A DNA stretch of 64,000 nucleotides from assembly GCF_001885075.1 (NCBI RefSeq), contig NZ_MODU01000004.1:1178001-1242000 (forward strand), read 5' to 3'. Of this stretch, positions 38,629 to 49,213 are shown in pieces. The stretch's first letter is position 1, and each line of letters begins with the position of its first letter. Origin of the DNA: Alteromonas sp. V450 (GTDB lineage: Bacteria > Pseudomonadota > Gammaproteobacteria > Enterobacterales > Alteromonadaceae). The notes under the pieces are model-generated. The model saw nothing but the letters and a program-made list of their open reading frames with translations, was not told the DNA's origin and made no database searches. The position numbers and the translations under genes are program-made.

Positions 38629-39714
38629 TTATCCATTCACTCTTTCAAATTCGCGCATAAATTCAACTAGCGCAACAATGCCCTCTACTGGCATTGCATT
38701 GTAAATACTGGCACGCATGCCCCCTACTGAACGATGCCCTTTAAGTGCAAGTAACCCTGCTTCTTGTGACTGCTTAAGGAACAGCCCATCAAGTTCGGTA
38801 TTGGCTAAATGAAACGGCACGTTCATTTTTGAACGGTTGTCAGGGTGAACTTTGCTTGAATAAAAGTCAGAGCTGTCGATGGCTGAATATAATAACGCTG
38901 CCTTTTCAGCATTGCGTTTAGCCATAGCGTCTACGCCGCCCATATCTTTAAGCCATTCAAATACAAGCCCCGCTAAATACCATGAGAACGTTGGCGGTGT
39001 GTTGTACATAGAGTCAGACTTTGCCGCTAATGCATAATCAAAAATTGACGGCGTTTCTTTGCGTGCTTTGCCAACTAAGTCTTCGCGAACAATTACAACT
39101 GATAAGCCACTTGGGCCGATATTCTTTTGTGCGCCGGCGTATATGACGCCATGCTTTGCTACATCTAACGGCTGAGACAATATTGTCGAAGACATATCAG
39201 AAACCAGTGGCACCTTGCCCGACTCTGGTAGCCAATCGAAAGCAATTCCGTCAACGGTTTCATTTGGACAAAAATGGTAATACGCGGCTGACTGGTCTAT
39301 GTCGCTCAACTGAGGTGGCGCAATATAATGTAGGCCATCTTTTTCAGATACTTCACCTACAACAACGGCACGATTGTATTTATTTGCTTCGTCTACTGCT
39401 CCCTTTGACCAAGAGCCACTGACTAAATGCAGACTAGTGTCATTGACAGTAGATAAGTTAAGAGGAACAGCTGCAAATTGCCCTCGCCCACCACCGTGCG
39501 TGAACAGCACATGGTAGTTTGACGGAATAGATAGTAGGTCGCGTAAGTCCTGTTCTGCTTTTGCGGCTATCTCAATGAAGTCTTTGCCACGGTGGCTCAC
39601 TTCCATTACAGAGCAGCCTAGGTCGCGCCAATTTGTAAATTCTGATTGTGCTTTTTCCATGACTTCTTTTGGAAGCATGGCGGGGCCAGCACTAAAGTTA
39701 AAAACCTCTTTCAT
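38629..39714 (-). CDS. serC: Phosphoserine aminotransferase
   Basis: SerC serves serine and pyridoxal phosphate synthesis. The 361-residue product starts [18 protein letters not shown] and has [14 protein letters not shown], the PLP lysine in [13 protein letters not shown] and the C-terminal [18 protein letters not shown]. The ATG at 39714 is preferred by alignment, although a TTG five codons earlier also exists and the ribosome site is weak. serC-aroA is a conserved pair. Confidence 0.97.
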   Translation of the reverse strand: MKEVFNFSAGPAMLPKEVMEKAQSEFTNWRDLGCSVMEVSHRGKDFIEIAAKAEQDLRDLLSIPSNYHVLFTHGGGRGQFAAVPLNLSTVNDTSLHLVSGSWSKGAVDEANKYNRAVVVGEVSEKDGLHYIAPPQLSDIDQSAAYYHFCPNETVDGIAFDWLPESGKVPLVSDMSSTILSQPLDVAKHGVIYAGAQKNIGPSGLSVVIVREDLVGKARKETPSIFDYALAAKSDSMYNTPPTFSWYLAGLVFEWLKDMGGVDAMAKRNAEKAALLYSAIDSSDFYSSKVHPDNRSKMNVPFHLANTELDGLFLKQSQEAGLLALKGHRSVGGMRASIYNAMPVEGIVALVEFMREFERVNG

Positions 39715-39787
39715 CGCGTTTTTCAACACCTGTAGATAATTACCGTTTAACTCGCTTTGTTTTCAACGTTTTGCGGGTCTATTAGGT

Positions 39788-39813
39788 AAACAAGCGGCTT
39801 AAGCCGCTTGTTT
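39788..39813. terminator. Perfect 26-bp palindrome after gyrA, probable terminator
   Basis: AAACAAGCGGCTT and AAGCCGCTTGTTT form an uninterrupted palindrome about 47 bases past the gyrA stop, between gyrA and serC. As RNA it would make a strong stem with a tight loop, followed by TTTACC rather than a long T run. Confidence 0.65.
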
Positions 39814-39859
39814 GAAAGAACACTGATAATGCGCAAGTATGAATACCTGCGCCCTATCC

Positions 39860-42574
39860 CTACTCTTCTGTCGTTGAGCCGTCACCGTCTTCTGCGGTGT
39901 TCTCTTGCTCTTGAACAGCAGTTTCTGCTTGTTCTGGCGCATCGTCTGAAATGATTGGGTTACCGTCTTCGTCGAATTCTTGTAACTCTTCCACTTCTTC
40001 AATACGCTGTAACCCTACAACGTGCTCACCTTCTACTGTACGTATCAAGCGAACGCCCTGTGTGTTACGGCCTACTACTGACACTTCGCCTACACGGGTA
40101 CGAACCAGTGTACCTTGGTCACTAATAAGCATAATTTCGTTGGTCTCGTCTACCTGAACCGCACCAACCACTTTACCGTTACGCTCAGACACCTTGATTG
40201 ACACAACACCTTGTGTCGCACGGCTCTTCGCAGGGTAATCTTCAAGCGGAGTACGCTTACCGAAACCATTCTCTGTCGCTGTTAGGATTGGGCCGTCGCC
40301 TTTTGGAACAATAAGTGATACCACTTTTTGTCCATCTTGCAGACGAATACCGCGAACACCTGTTGCCGTTCTTCCCATTGGACGAAGTGCCAGAAGCTCT
40401 TCACCCGTCTCTGGGTCACGCTTAACTTCACCGGTTTCGCTGTCGCGAAGCTTCTCGTTAAAGCGAACTACTTTACCCGCGTCAGAGAACAACATGATGT
40501 CGTCATCACCGTGGGTAATATCAACACCAATTAGCTCATCACCTTCATTTAGGTTAACAGCGATAATACCGCTTGAACGAGGGCGAGAGTATAGGCTTAG
40601 GTCAGTCTTTTTAACTGTACCGTTTGCCGTTGCCATCAGTACAAACTTGCCTTCTTCAAATTCTTTAATAGGAAGAATAGCAGTAATACGTTCGTTTTCT
40701 TCAAGCGGTAGAATGTTAACGATTGGGCGTCCGCGCGCATTACGGCTAGCAAACGGCAATTGATACACTTTCAACCAGTACAAGCGACCACGGGTTGAGA
40801 AGCAAAGTATGTGATCGTGGGTATTCGCTACCAGTAACCTTTCAATGAAATCTTCATCTTTCATCTTGGTTGCTGATTTACCACGGCCACCACGACGCTG
40901 TGCTTCGTAGTCTGTAAGCTTTTGATATTTCACATACCCTTCGCGAGAAAGCGTTACAACAACGTCTTCTTGCTCAATAAGATCTTCAATATCGATATCG
41001 TGACTTGCTGCCGTAATTTCAGTACGACGCTCATCACCAAATTCATCACGCACTTTTTCAAGTTCTTCTTGAATCACTTCCATCAAGCGCTCTGGGCTAT
41101 TTAGGATGTGAAGAAGCTCTGCGATGATCTCTAGAAGTTGCTTATATTCTTCTAGAATTTTCTCGTGCTCAAGGCCCGTTAGCTTGTGTAAGCGCAGGTC
41201 AAGAATAGCTTGCGCTTGCTGCTCAGTAAGGTAGTACTTGCCGTCGCGAATACCAAATTCTGGCATTAGCCAGTCAGGGCGTGCAGCGTCATCGCCTGCG
41301 CGCTCAAGCATTTGTGCTACGTCGCCTAAGTCCCAACCTTGTGCCACAAGCGATTTCTTGGCATCTGCTGGGCTTTGTGACGCTTTAATCAACTCGATAA
41401 TCGGGTCGATATTTGCAAGCGCGATTGCCAAACCTTCAAGGATATGAGCACGGTCACGGGCTTTACGTAATTCAAAAACAGTACGACGAGTAACCACTTC
41501 ACGACGGTGAAGGATAAACGCTTCAAGCGTTTCTTTAAGGTTAAATACCTTTGGCTGACCGTTATCAAGCGCAACCATGTTAATACCGAATACCGTTTGA
41601 AGCTGGGTATTCGCGTATAAATGATTCAGTAGGACTTCGGCAGATTCGTTGCGTTTAACTTCGATAACAATACGCATACCGTCTTTATCAGACTCATCGC
41701 GCAGTGCAGAAACGCCTTCAATGCGTTTTTCTTTTACCAGTTCAGCAATCTTTTCAATAAGACGCGCCTTGTTAACCTGGTAAGGGATCTCGTGAACAAC
41801 AATGGTTTCTTTGCCGTTGCTGTCAGTCTCAATTTCCGCTTTAGCACGAAGATAGATTTTACCGCGACCTGTGCGATACGCATCTTCAATACCTTTGCGA
41901 CCGCTGATCATTGCTGCCGTTGGGAAGTCAGGACCTGGAATGTGGGTCATTAGATCATCAATGGTTATTGATGGATCTTGAATCAACGCTACGCAACCGT
42001 TGATCACTTCGGTTAGGTTATGAGGCGGAATATTCGTTGCCATACCAACCGCGATACCCGACGAGCCATTAACAAGAAGGTTAGGCACCTTCGTTGGCAA
42101 CACTTCAGGGATATGCTCTGTACCATCGTAGTTAGGTACGAAATCAACGGTTTCTTTATCTAAATCGGCGAGTAATTCGTGCGCGATTTTTGCCATGCGA
42201 ACTTCGGTATAACGCATCGCAGCAGCTGAGTCGCCGTCTACTGATCCGAAGTTACCCTGACCGTCTACTAGCATATAACGAAGTGAGAACGGTTGCGCCA
42301 TACGAACAATAGTGTCGTAAACTGCAGAGTCACCGTGAGGGTGATATTTACCAATTACGTCACCTACCACACGGGCAGATTTTTTGTATGGCTTGTTAAA
42401 GTCGTTTTTCAGTTCGTTCATTGCGAACAGCACACGACGGTGCACTGGCTTCAAGCCATCTCTTACATCAGGCAAGGCTCGCCCGACAATAACGCTCATC
42501 GCGTAATCAAGGTAAGAATTTTTTAACTCTTCCTCAATATTAACGGGGAGGATTTCTTTAGCGTTATCAGACAT
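39860..42574 (-). CDS. gyrA: DNA gyrase subunit A
   Basis: GyrA is the breakage-reunion subunit of gyrase. The 904-residue product has the winged-helix core with catalytic Tyr122 (AAMRYTEV), the quinolone-determining region with Ser83 and Asp87 ([13 protein letters not shown]), which is the sensitive-type sequence, a GyrA box QRRGGRG, and the C-terminal beta-pinwheel followed by an acidic tail rich in Glu, Asp and Gln. The gene is monocistronic and divergent from ubiG, as in E. coli. Confidence 0.99.
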   Translation of the reverse strand: MSDNAKEILPVNIEEELKNSYLDYAMSVIVGRALPDVRDGLKPVHRRVLFAMNELKNDFNKPYKKSARVVGDVIGKYHPHGDSAVYDTIVRMAQPFSLRYMLVDGQGNFGSVDGDSAAAMRYTEVRMAKIAHELLADLDKETVDFVPNYDGTEHIPEVLPTKVPNLLVNGSSGIAVGMATNIPPHNLTEVINGCVALIQDPSITIDDLMTHIPGPDFPTAAMISGRKGIEDAYRTGRGKIYLRAKAEIETDSNGKETIVVHEIPYQVNKARLIEKIAELVKEKRIEGVSALRDESDKDGMRIVIEVKRNESAEVLLNHLYANTQLQTVFGINMVALDNGQPKVFNLKETLEAFILHRREVVTRRTVFELRKARDRAHILEGLAIALANIDPIIELIKASQSPADAKKSLVAQGWDLGDVAQMLERAGDDAARPDWLMPEFGIRDGKYYLTEQQAQAILDLRLHKLTGLEHEKILEEYKQLLEIIAELLHILNSPERLMEVIQEELEKVRDEFGDERRTEITAASHDIDIEDLIEQEDVVVTLSREGYVKYQKLTDYEAQRRGGRGKSATKMKDEDFIERLLVANTHDHILCFSTRGRLYWLKVYQLPFASRNARGRPIVNILPLEENERITAILPIKEFEEGKFVLMATANGTVKKTDLSLYSRPRSSGIIAVNLNEGDELIGVDITHGDDDIMLFSDAGKVVRFNEKLRDSETGEVKRDPETGEELLALRPMGRTATGVRGIRLQDGQKVVSLIVPKGDGPILTATENGFGKRTPLEDYPAKSRATQGVVSIKVSERNGKVVGAVQVDETNEIMLISDQGTLVRTRVGEVSVVGRNTQGVRLIRTVEGEHVVGLQRIEEVEELQEFDEDGNPIISDDAPEQAETAVQEQENTAEDGDGSTTEE

Positions 42575-42876
42575 AAACTGCTTAATCCCTTTATCTTGGT
42601 TTGTTCTGCGTTATCCAGCGCTTAGCTTCACATCATTGTGAAAACAAGGCATGGGCGCGCACTGTTATTATTATGTGGGTCATAATCGTACTTCGAGTGT
42701 ACCACTTGATGACAGAATTATGTAGCGCTTAATTACGCTTATTAATCAACTAAAAGGCAAGCGATTATTTTTCACTCACACCTTGTTATATTTTGTCTAT
42801 TTCTGATTAAAAACAGTAAAACGCAGCGTCAATTTACGATAATCTAAAAAGAGATGTATTAAGGATTAGTTTACTC
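42575..42876. other. Divergent gyrA-ubiG intergenic region
   Basis: These 300 bases hold no coding frame. They must carry the promoters for gyrA (left) and ubiG (right), but I cannot pick a convincing -35/-10 pair for either by eye; the ubiG side is AT-rich (around 42780-42860). Confidence 0.5.
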
Positions 42877-43581
42877 ATGACGAATGTCGATCAACAAGAA
42901 ATTAATAAGTTCTCAGAGCTCGCTTCTCGCTGGTGGGATCCAGAGGGAGAGTTTAAGCCATTACACCTTATAAACCCGCTTCGTTTAGATTTTATAAACC
43001 AACACAGCAAAGGCTTGTTTGATAAAAGCGTTGTTGACATCGGCTGTGGCGGCGGCATTTTAGCAGAATCGATGGCACGTGCGGGAGCAACAGTGACAGG
43101 TTTAGATATGGCTGAGGCGTCGTTAGAAGTGGCAAAACTTCACGGTTTAGAATCGGGCGTTAAGGTTGATTACGTATGCTCTACGGCTGAAGCGTTTGCA
43201 GAAGCAAATGCAGGTAAGTTTGACGTAGTTACCTGTATGGAAATGCTAGAACACGTGCCTGAGCCAGCTTCTGTAGTTATGGCCTGTGCTAAATTAGTCA
43301 AACCCGGCGGCCATGTTTTCTTTTCCACACTTAATCGGAATCTCAAATCTTATCTGATGGGGATCGTAGGTGCGGAATATATTCTTAAATTAGTGCCTAA
43401 AGGAACTCACGATCACAGCAAGTTCATCAAACCGTCTGAACTTATGTCGATGACCGACAATGCCGGCCTGCTTCCACGCGACATGACAGGTTTGCACATG
43501 GACCCAATTTCGCAGGGCTTTTATCTTTCGTCTAATAATGTAGACGTTAACTACTTGCTATATACAGAAGCGCAAAGTTAA
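42877..43581 (+). CDS. ubiG: Ubiquinone biosynthesis O-methyltransferase
   Basis: UbiG carries out both O-methylations in ubiquinone synthesis. The 234-residue product starts [36 protein letters not shown], the usual opening, and has the SAM motif [20 protein letters not shown] and the post-motif [14 protein letters not shown]. Its position next to gyrA and ahead of nrdAB matches E. coli. Confidence 0.98.
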   Translation: MTNVDQQEINKFSELASRWWDPEGEFKPLHLINPLRLDFINQHSKGLFDKSVVDIGCGGGILAESMARAGATVTGLDMAEASLEVAKLHGLESGVKVDYVCSTAEAFAEANAGKFDVVTCMEMLEHVPEPASVVMACAKLVKPGGHVFFSTLNRNLKSYLMGIVGAEYILKLVPKGTHDHSKFIKPSELMSMTDNAGLLPRDMTGLHMDPISQGFYLSSNNVDVNYLLYTEAQS

Positions 43582-43585
43582 TTTA

Positions 43586-43633
43586 ACACTACATATTGGG
43601 TTGCGGCGATAATTTAAACACCATATATCGTGC
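43586..43633 (+). promoter_or_regulatory. NrdR box pair 1 with embedded promoter, distal to nrdA
   Basis: Two imperfect palindromes fit the NrdR consensus ACACWATATATWGTGT: ACACTACATATTGGGT at 43586-43601 (14 of 16) and ACACCATATATCGTGC at 43618-43633 (13 of 16). Their starts are 32 bases apart, the three-helical-turn spacing typical of NrdR sites. A -35-like TTGCGG (43601) and a -10-like TATATC (43624) lie 17 bases apart and overlap the two boxes, as expected for a repressor site. The start of transcription would be about 455 bases before nrdA. Confidence 0.72.
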
Positions 43634-43784
43634 TTGTATAAAAACTGAATTCTAAGAATAAATTAATTTTTACGTCGAAGATTTTGATTAAAACGCTTGC
43701 AATCCAGATATTTTACGCTTGTAGAACGCTAAAAAGTTAGCTGTTACTAACATAAATTTCGTGCCAATCTGAGTGCTGGAAATA

Positions 43785-43832
43785 CCACCAGATATTGGGT
43801 TGCATTAAGTCTAAAACCTCACTATCTTGTGT
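43785..43832 (+). promoter_or_regulatory. NrdR box pair 2 with embedded promoter, proximal to nrdA
   Basis: CCACCAGATATTGGGT at 43785-43800 and CCTCACTATCTTGTGT at 43817-43832 each match the NrdR consensus at 12 of 16 positions and are again exactly 32 bases apart. TTGCAT (43800) and TATCTT (43823) are separated by 17 bases and overlap the boxes in the same way as in pair 1. The 12-base sequence ATATTGGGTTGC is shared with pair 1 at a distance of 199 bases. Confidence 0.72.
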
Positions 43833-44094
43833 TTAGTCCAGCGACGGATCCCAGATAAAAAACACCGGGATCGGCAGAGAAACAGATCTGCTGGAAAACC
43901 ACTAGCAGTAAAAATTTATAAGCAGTCTATACGTATTACTTTCCAGTATGTGTTTGGGCCGCTTTTTTGCGAGTTGTTGATCTGGCGTGAGCCAAAAACG
44001 ATAGCAAGTTCGCAAGGTAATAAAGCAATAATTTAAATATAAATGGGCACAAATAGCCCACGCATCAAGCGCTAACAGAGAAACGGCCAGTAAC
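43833..44094 (+). promoter_or_regulatory. Structured nrdA leader
   Basis: About 260 bases lie between the proximal NrdR promoter and nrdA. They can form nested stems: CCAGC (43838-43842) with GCTGG about 50 bases later, enclosing GATCCC paired with GGGATC around an A-rich loop, and a CAGATCTG palindrome. No known riboswitch motif is recognised and there is no coding frame with a ribosome site. Confidence 0.4.
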
Positions 44095-46416
44095 ATGAAC
44101 AACAACTTATTCGTCACCAAACGCAATGGTGAAAAAGAGTCCATCGACTTAGAGAAAATTCACAAAGTCGTTACATGGGCAGCAAAAGGACTTAAAAACG
44201 TTTCTGTTTCACAAGTCGAAATTAAAGCTCAAATCCAATTTTACGATGGCATCAATACTAGCGAGATCCACGAAACCCTGATCAAATCAGCGGCAGATCT
44301 TATCTCTACCGACGCGCCAGATTATCAATATCTTGCTGCACGCTTAGCCATTTTCCACCTTCGCAAAAAAGCGTACGGACAATTTGAGCCGCCTACTCTG
44401 TTAGAACATGTAGGAAAGATGGTTGATATGGGTAAGTACGATAAACACTTGCTTGAAGACTACACGCCTGAAGAATTTGCTGAAATGGACACGTACATTG
44501 ATCATTGGCGTGACATGAACTTCAGCTATGCCGCAGTTAAGCAGCTTGAAGGCAAGTACTTGGTTCAAAACCGTGTTACTGGTGAAATTTACGAAAGTGC
44601 ACAGTTCCTGTATATCTTGGTGGCGGCATGCCTTTTCGCAAATTACGATAAATCTACACGTATGGACTACATACGCCGCTTCTACGATGCAGCGTCAACG
44701 TTCAAGTTGTCACTGCCTACACCTATAATGGCTGGCGTACGTACACCAACTCGTCAGTTCAGCTCTTGCGTACTTATTGAAACGGGCGACAGCTTGGACT
44801 CAATCAATGCAACGGCAAGCGCCATTGTTAAGTACGTAAGTCAGCGTGCGGGTATCGGTGTAAACGCAGGCCGTATTCGCGCACTAGGTAGCCCTATCCG
44901 CGGCGGTGAAGCATTCCACACAGGTTGTATTCCGTTCTATAAATACTTCCAGACCGCAGTAAAAAGCTGTTCACAGGGTGGTGTTCGTGGTGGCGCTGCT
45001 ACGCTGTTCTATCCTATTTGGCATATGGAAGTCGAATCACTGTTAGTGCTTAAGAACAACCGTGGTGTTGAAGAAAACCGAGTACGTCACCTAGATTACG
45101 GTGTTCAGTTCAACAAACTCATGTACCAGCGCATGATGAAAGACGGCTATATTTCACTATTTAGCCCGTCTGACGTACCGGGTCTTTACGATGCATTCTT
45201 CGCTGATCAAGATAAGTTCGAAGAGCTATACGTTAAATACGAAAACGACGACAGCATTCGTAAGAAGCAAATTAAAGCGATGGAGCTATTCAGCTTGTTC
45301 ATGCAAGAGCGTGCAAGCACAGGTCGTATTTATCTTCAAAACGTTGACCACTGTAATACGCACAGCCCGTTTAACCCAGAAGTTGCGCCAGTTCGTCAGA
45401 GCAACCTATGCCTTGAAATTGCGCTACCTACTAAGCCGCTTCAGCACGTTAATGATGAGAACGGTGAAATTGCACTTTGTACGCTGTCAGCGTTCAACTT
45501 AGGTGCGATTAAGTCACTGGACGAGTTTGAAGAGCTGTCTGACCTTGCAGTACGTGCGCTAGATAACCTGCTTGATTACCAAGACTACCCTGTTCCTGCT
45601 GCGTATAACGCAACAATGGGGCGTCGTACACTGGGTGTTGGTGTTATCAACTTTGCATACTACCTTGCTAAAAATGGCGTTAAGTATTCTGATCACAGCG
45701 CGAACGGTCTCGTTCACCGCACATTTGAAGCAATGCAGTATTACCTACTTAAAGCGTCGAACAATCTTGCCAAAGAAAAAGGTGCGTGTCCTAAGTTTAA
45801 CGAAACCACCTATTCTCAAGGCATCATGCCAATTGACAGCTACAAGAAGGATCTTGATAGCGTATGTAATGAACCACTTCATTACGACTGGGATACACTT
45901 CGTGAAGAAATCAAAACTCACGGTTTGCGTAACTCTACGCTGTCAGCATTAATGCCGTCAGAGACTTCTTCTCAGATTTCTAACGCGACAAACGGTATTG
46001 AGCCGCCACGTGGTTTTATCAGCATTAAGTCGAGTAAAGATGGTGTTCTTAAACAAGTTGTACCTGAGTACGAAACGCTAAGAGACCAATACGAGCTACT
46101 TTGGGATATTCCTTCAAACGACGGTTACCTGCAGCTTGTTGGTATCATGCAGAAGTTTATTGACCAAACTATCTCGGCGAACACAAATTACGACCCAAGC
46201 CGTTACGAAGGTAACAAAGTACCGATGAAGCTTCTTCTTAAAGATCTTCTAACTACGTATAAACTGGGTGTTAAAACACTTTATTATCACAATACCCGTG
46301 ACGGTGCTTCTGACACTTCAGCGCTAGATGCAAAGGCAAACGAGCCAATGCCACGTCAAGAGGAAGTAGTTGTAGAGGAAGACGATGATTGTGCAGGCGG
46401 CGCGTGTAAAATATAA
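44095..46416 (+). CDS. nrdA: Class Ia ribonucleotide reductase, large subunit
   Basis: NrdA reduces ribonucleoside diphosphates. The 773-residue product has an N-terminal ATP cone (FVTKRNGEKESIDLEKIHKVV), the redox cysteines in FSSCVLIETGD and IALCTLSAFNLG, the active-site SNLCLEI, and the C-terminal shuttle cysteines in CAGGACKI. It is followed by nrdB and yfaE. NrdR-type sites upstream indicate repression by the ATP/dATP-sensing regulator NrdR. Confidence 0.98.
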   Translation: MNNNLFVTKRNGEKESIDLEKIHKVVTWAAKGLKNVSVSQVEIKAQIQFYDGINTSEIHETLIKSAADLISTDAPDYQYLAARLAIFHLRKKAYGQFEPPTLLEHVGKMVDMGKYDKHLLEDYTPEEFAEMDTYIDHWRDMNFSYAAVKQLEGKYLVQNRVTGEIYESAQFLYILVAACLFANYDKSTRMDYIRRFYDAASTFKLSLPTPIMAGVRTPTRQFSSCVLIETGDSLDSINATASAIVKYVSQRAGIGVNAGRIRALGSPIRGGEAFHTGCIPFYKYFQTAVKSCSQGGVRGGAATLFYPIWHMEVESLLVLKNNRGVEENRVRHLDYGVQFNKLMYQRMMKDGYISLFSPSDVPGLYDAFFADQDKFEELYVKYENDDSIRKKQIKAMELFSLFMQERASTGRIYLQNVDHCNTHSPFNPEVAPVRQSNLCLEIALPTKPLQHVNDENGEIALCTLSAFNLGAIKSLDEFEELSDLAVRALDNLLDYQDYPVPAAYNATMGRRTLGVGVINFAYYLAKNGVKYSDHSANGLVHRTFEAMQYYLLKASNNLAKEKGACPKFNETTYSQGIMPIDSYKKDLDSVCNEPLHYDWDTLREEIKTHGLRNSTLSALMPSETSSQISNATNGIEPPRGFISIKSSKDGVLKQVVPEYETLRDQYELLWDIPSNDGYLQLVGIMQKFIDQTISANTNYDPSRYEGNKVPMKLLLKDLLTTYKLGVKTLYYHNTRDGASDTSALDAKANEPMPRQEEVVVEEDDDCAGGACKI

Positions 46417-46437
46417 AGCACGCCCTTCTGTTTAGGT

Positions 46438-46470
46438 GGCAAGTGTGTAGAGAATGTATCTGCGCTTGCC
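46438..46470 (+). other. Hairpin in the nrdA-nrdB interval
   Basis: GGCAAG and CTTGCC bracket a 21-base loop about 20 bases after the nrdA stop. With no T run it is unlikely to stop transcription, but it could protect the upstream message or tune the nrdA to nrdB ratio. Confidence 0.35.
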
Positions 46471-46539
46471 ATCAAAAGTTTTGAAGCAAGAACACAAACA
46501 ATAATACGCGTTAATCACTAAGTTTTTAGTTAGGCCATC

Positions 46540-47670
46540 ATGAAATACACTACGTTTAATCAGCAAAGTACTAATCCATTGATCGAGCCGATGTTTTTCG
46601 GAAATCCCGTAAACGTTGCGCGCTACGACCAGCAAAAGCATTCCATTTTCGAAAAGCTTATTGAAAAGCAAATTAGCTTTTTTTGGCGCCCGGAGGAAGT
46701 TGATGTGTCTCGCGATCGTGTTGATTTTCAAAAATTAACCGACCCAGAAAAGCACATTTTTATTTCGAACCTTAAGTATCAGACTCTGCTAGATTCGGTA
46801 CAAGGCCGTAGCCCAAATATCGCATTTTTGCCTATTATTTCACTACCAGAGCTAGAAACTTGGGTTGAAACATGGTCTTTCTTCGAGACTATTCACTCAC
46901 GTTCGTACACACATATTTTGCGTAACCTATTCTCAGATCCAAGTGAGATATTCGAAGATATCGTAGTGAATGACGAAATTAAGCGACGTGCTGCCGATAT
47001 TTCTAAATACTATGACGATCTCATTTTTGCCACTCAACTATGGCAGACTCAGGGTGAAGGCATTCACACTGTTGACGGCATTGCATACACCGTTAACATG
47101 TACGAACTCAAAAAGAAGCTTTATCTGTGCATGAACTCTGTAAACGCACTAGAAGCAATCCGTTTCTATGTGTCATTTGCTTGTACCTTCGCTTTTGCTG
47201 AGCGTAAGTTGATGGAAGGTAATTCAAAGATCATTCGCTTGATAGCTCGTGATGAAAACCTCCACCTGTCTTCTACACAGCACATTCTAAACTTGTGGGC
47301 TAAGGGTAAAGATGACCCCGAAATGGCGCAAATTGCAGAGGAGTGTAAGGAAGAGGCTCGCGCTATCTTTATGAATGCGGTTGAGCAAGAAAAGCAATGG
47401 GCAGACTATTTATTCCAAAATGGTTCAATGATTGGTTTGAACAAAGAGATTCTTTGCCAATACGTTGAGTACATTGCTAATCAGCGCATGTCGGCCATTG
47501 GTCTAGACACCCCGTTCGAGATAAGCAGTAATCCACTTCCATGGATGAATAACTATTTGAATTCAGACAACGTGCAGGTGGCACCTCAAGAGTCTGAAAT
47601 CAGCTCTTATCTTGTTGGTCAAATCGACTCTGCCGTGAGCGAAGACGACTTTGCTGATTTTGAGCTGTAA
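46540..47670 (+). CDS. nrdB: Class Ia ribonucleotide reductase, small subunit
   Basis: NrdB carries the diiron-tyrosyl radical. The 376-residue product shows the metal ligands in [16 protein letters not shown] (Glu, His and the radical Tyr), [17 protein letters not shown] and [13 protein letters not shown], and ends with the NrdA-binding tail DDFADFEL. It starts about 120 bases after nrdA and ends 12 bases before the ferredoxin gene. Confidence 0.98.
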   Translation: MKYTTFNQQSTNPLIEPMFFGNPVNVARYDQQKHSIFEKLIEKQISFFWRPEEVDVSRDRVDFQKLTDPEKHIFISNLKYQTLLDSVQGRSPNIAFLPIISLPELETWVETWSFFETIHSRSYTHILRNLFSDPSEIFEDIVVNDEIKRRAADISKYYDDLIFATQLWQTQGEGIHTVDGIAYTVNMYELKKKLYLCMNSVNALEAIRFYVSFACTFAFAERKLMEGNSKIIRLIARDENLHLSSTQHILNLWAKGKDDPEMAQIAEECKEEARAIFMNAVEQEKQWADYLFQNGSMIGLNKEILCQYVEYIANQRMSAIGLDTPFEISSNPLPWMNNYLNSDNVQVAPQESEISSYLVGQIDSAVSEDDFADFEL

Positions 47671-47682
47671 CGCCGCAGCTTA

Positions 47683-47955
47683 ATGAGCAGTAATGACAAA
47701 CCCCTCCGCATCGACGTTGTCGACGTGGGGGCGGTTGTTGCCCCTTCCGATACAACCATTTTAAACGCCCTCGAATCAGCCGGCGTTCATATTCACTACC
47801 ATTGTCGTGAAGGTTTTTGTGGTGCTTGCCGTACGAAACTTATTGAAGGCGAAGTTGAGTACACTACTGATCCCCTTGCCTTCATTGACGACGATGAAAT
47901 TCTTCCTTGTTGTTGTATTGCCAAGTGTGCGCTGAAAATAAAAGTATCACTTTAG
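47683..47955 (+). CDS. yfaE: 2Fe-2S ferredoxin, NrdB maintenance protein
   Basis: The 90-residue plant-type ferredoxin has the cluster cysteines in CREGFCGACRTKL and a downstream cysteine in ILPCCCIAKC. In E. coli YfaE, encoded just after nrdB, helps keep the NrdB diiron centre and radical active. The order nrdA-nrdB-yfaE is the same here. Confidence 0.93.
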   Translation: MSSNDKPLRIDVVDVGAVVAPSDTTILNALESAGVHIHYHCREGFCGACRTKLIEGEVEYTTDPLAFIDDDEILPCCCIAKCALKIKVSL

Positions 47956-48032
47956 CGCTTAAACCGAATGGAAAATTGACCTCTCTCTTATAGCCCTTAC
48001 GTATAAGCACTGTGCCTCTTTTAAAGTACAGA

Positions 48033-48269
48033 TTATTTTTCTATTGCGTACAAGTCTTCATCAATCGACTGAATTCGTCTTTCTAGTACGGCTCGTGCGT
48101 CGGCTATTCCTTGGTTATAAACCGCGGGGCCAACTTTCTCAATTATAAAATCGAGTAGAAACTCTCCATCAAACTGGCCCAACTCTACATTTAACTCAGA
48201 ATCAAAATAGTTTTGAAGCTCTCTGACAATGGTTTCTTTAATCGTTTTTTCTAACGTAATGTTACTCAA
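48033..48269 (-). CDS. DUF2164 family protein
   Basis: The 78-residue product matches the DUF2164 pattern: an N-terminal helix ending in RELQNYFDSELNVELGQFDGEFLLDFIIEKVGPAVYNQGIADAR and a short C-terminal helix. No function is established for the family. The start is a TTG with AGGGA about eight bases upstream. It is convergent with yfaE and divergent from the SDR gene. Confidence 0.78.
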   Translation of the reverse strand: MSNITLEKTIKETIVRELQNYFDSELNVELGQFDGEFLLDFIIEKVGPAVYNQGIADARAVLERRIQSIDEDLYAIEK

Positions 48270-48366
48270 ATCAATCTTCCCTATTTATCATTTTTGCGAA
48301 ATTTAATAATCCAGTTAAGCATTTGCACGTAGCAATTTAACATCAATCAAACGTAAGGATAATGTT

Positions 48367-49104
48367 ATGAGTGAAATTTCAGGAAAAGTCGTCATTATTA
48401 CAGGTGCAAGCAGCGGTCTTGGCGAAGCTACCGCAAAGATGCTGGCCAACAAAGGCGCTAAACTTGTTTTGGGTGCGCGAAGAGAAGAACGCTTGAAGAA
48501 GCTAGTTGATGATATTGAAAGTAGCGGGGGCTCTGCCATTTACAAAACTGTCGATGTCACAAACAAAGATGAAGTGAAGCAACTTGCTGACGCTGCAGTT
48601 GGTGCATTTGGCCGCATTGATGTGCTGGTCAATAACGCCGGTTTGATGCCGCTAGCGCCCCTTGACGAATTAAAAGTTGATGAGTGGGACCAAATGATCG
48701 ACGTCAATATAAAAGGTGTGATGTACGGCGTTGCGGCTGTGCTTAAAACAATGCGAGAGCAGAAAAGCGGTCACATTATTAATTTATCGTCCGTTGCAGG
48801 TCATGTAGTGTTCCCCGGCGCGACCGTATACTGTGCTACAAAGTTCGCCGTTAAAGCTATCAGCGAAGGTATTCGAAAAGAGTCAAATGGAGAAATTAGG
48901 GCCACAAATATTTCCCCAGGTGCTGTTGCAACAGAGCTTACCGACCATATTTCTCACAAAGACTCAAAGCAAATGGCAGATGATATGTATGATGATGCTA
49001 TCGATGCTGATGCTATTGCTCGCGCTATAACGTTTGCCATTGAGCAACCTGGCGATGTAGACATAAATGAAATGGTTATCAGACCTACCAGTCAAGAGTT
49101 GTAG
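48367..49104 (+). CDS. Short-chain dehydrogenase/reductase
   Basis: The 245-residue SDR has the classical features: nucleotide-binding TGASSGLG at the N-terminus, NNAG in the middle, and the catalytic Ser-Tyr-Lys set in INLSSVAG and VYCATKFAVK. It resembles the group of NADP-dependent oxidoreductases often annotated as YdfG-like, but the substrate cannot be told. AAGGA precedes the ATG. It starts the more accessory stretch that includes the AlkB-like gene. Confidence 0.9.
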   Translation: MSEISGKVVIITGASSGLGEATAKMLANKGAKLVLGARREERLKKLVDDIESSGGSAIYKTVDVTNKDEVKQLADAAVGAFGRIDVLVNNAGLMPLAPLDELKVDEWDQMIDVNIKGVMYGVAAVLKTMREQKSGHIINLSSVAGHVVFPGATVYCATKFAVKAISEGIRKESNGEIRATNISPGAVATELTDHISHKDSKQMADDMYDDAIDADAIARAITFAIEQPGDVDINEMVIRPTSQEL

Positions 49105-49135
49105 TTTAATATTGACTAATCCCACCCCCTAAAAG

Positions 49136-49170
49136 ACCTGGCCTGTTTTCTAAACAATACAGGCTAGGTT
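49136..49170. terminator. Hairpin after the SDR gene, possible terminator
   Basis: ACCTGGCCTGT and ACAGGCTAGGT pair almost perfectly around a 13-base loop and are followed by TGTT. It lies between the convergent SDR and AraC-type genes and could end either transcript. Confidence 0.55.
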
Positions 49171-49213
49171 GTTACTAAAGGCAAACAGAGCATGAACCAC
49201 AATGGGGTTTGCA

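Noticed and set aside
43827..44036. Short open frame in the nrdA leader
   Set aside because: It starts at a GTG without a Shine-Dalgarno, its product is basic and of no recognisable type, and it overlaps the structured leader.
43833..44094. Possible cobalamin riboswitch before nrdA
   Set aside because: Class Ia reductase does not use B12 in this group, and I find no B12-box consensus; only generic stems are present.
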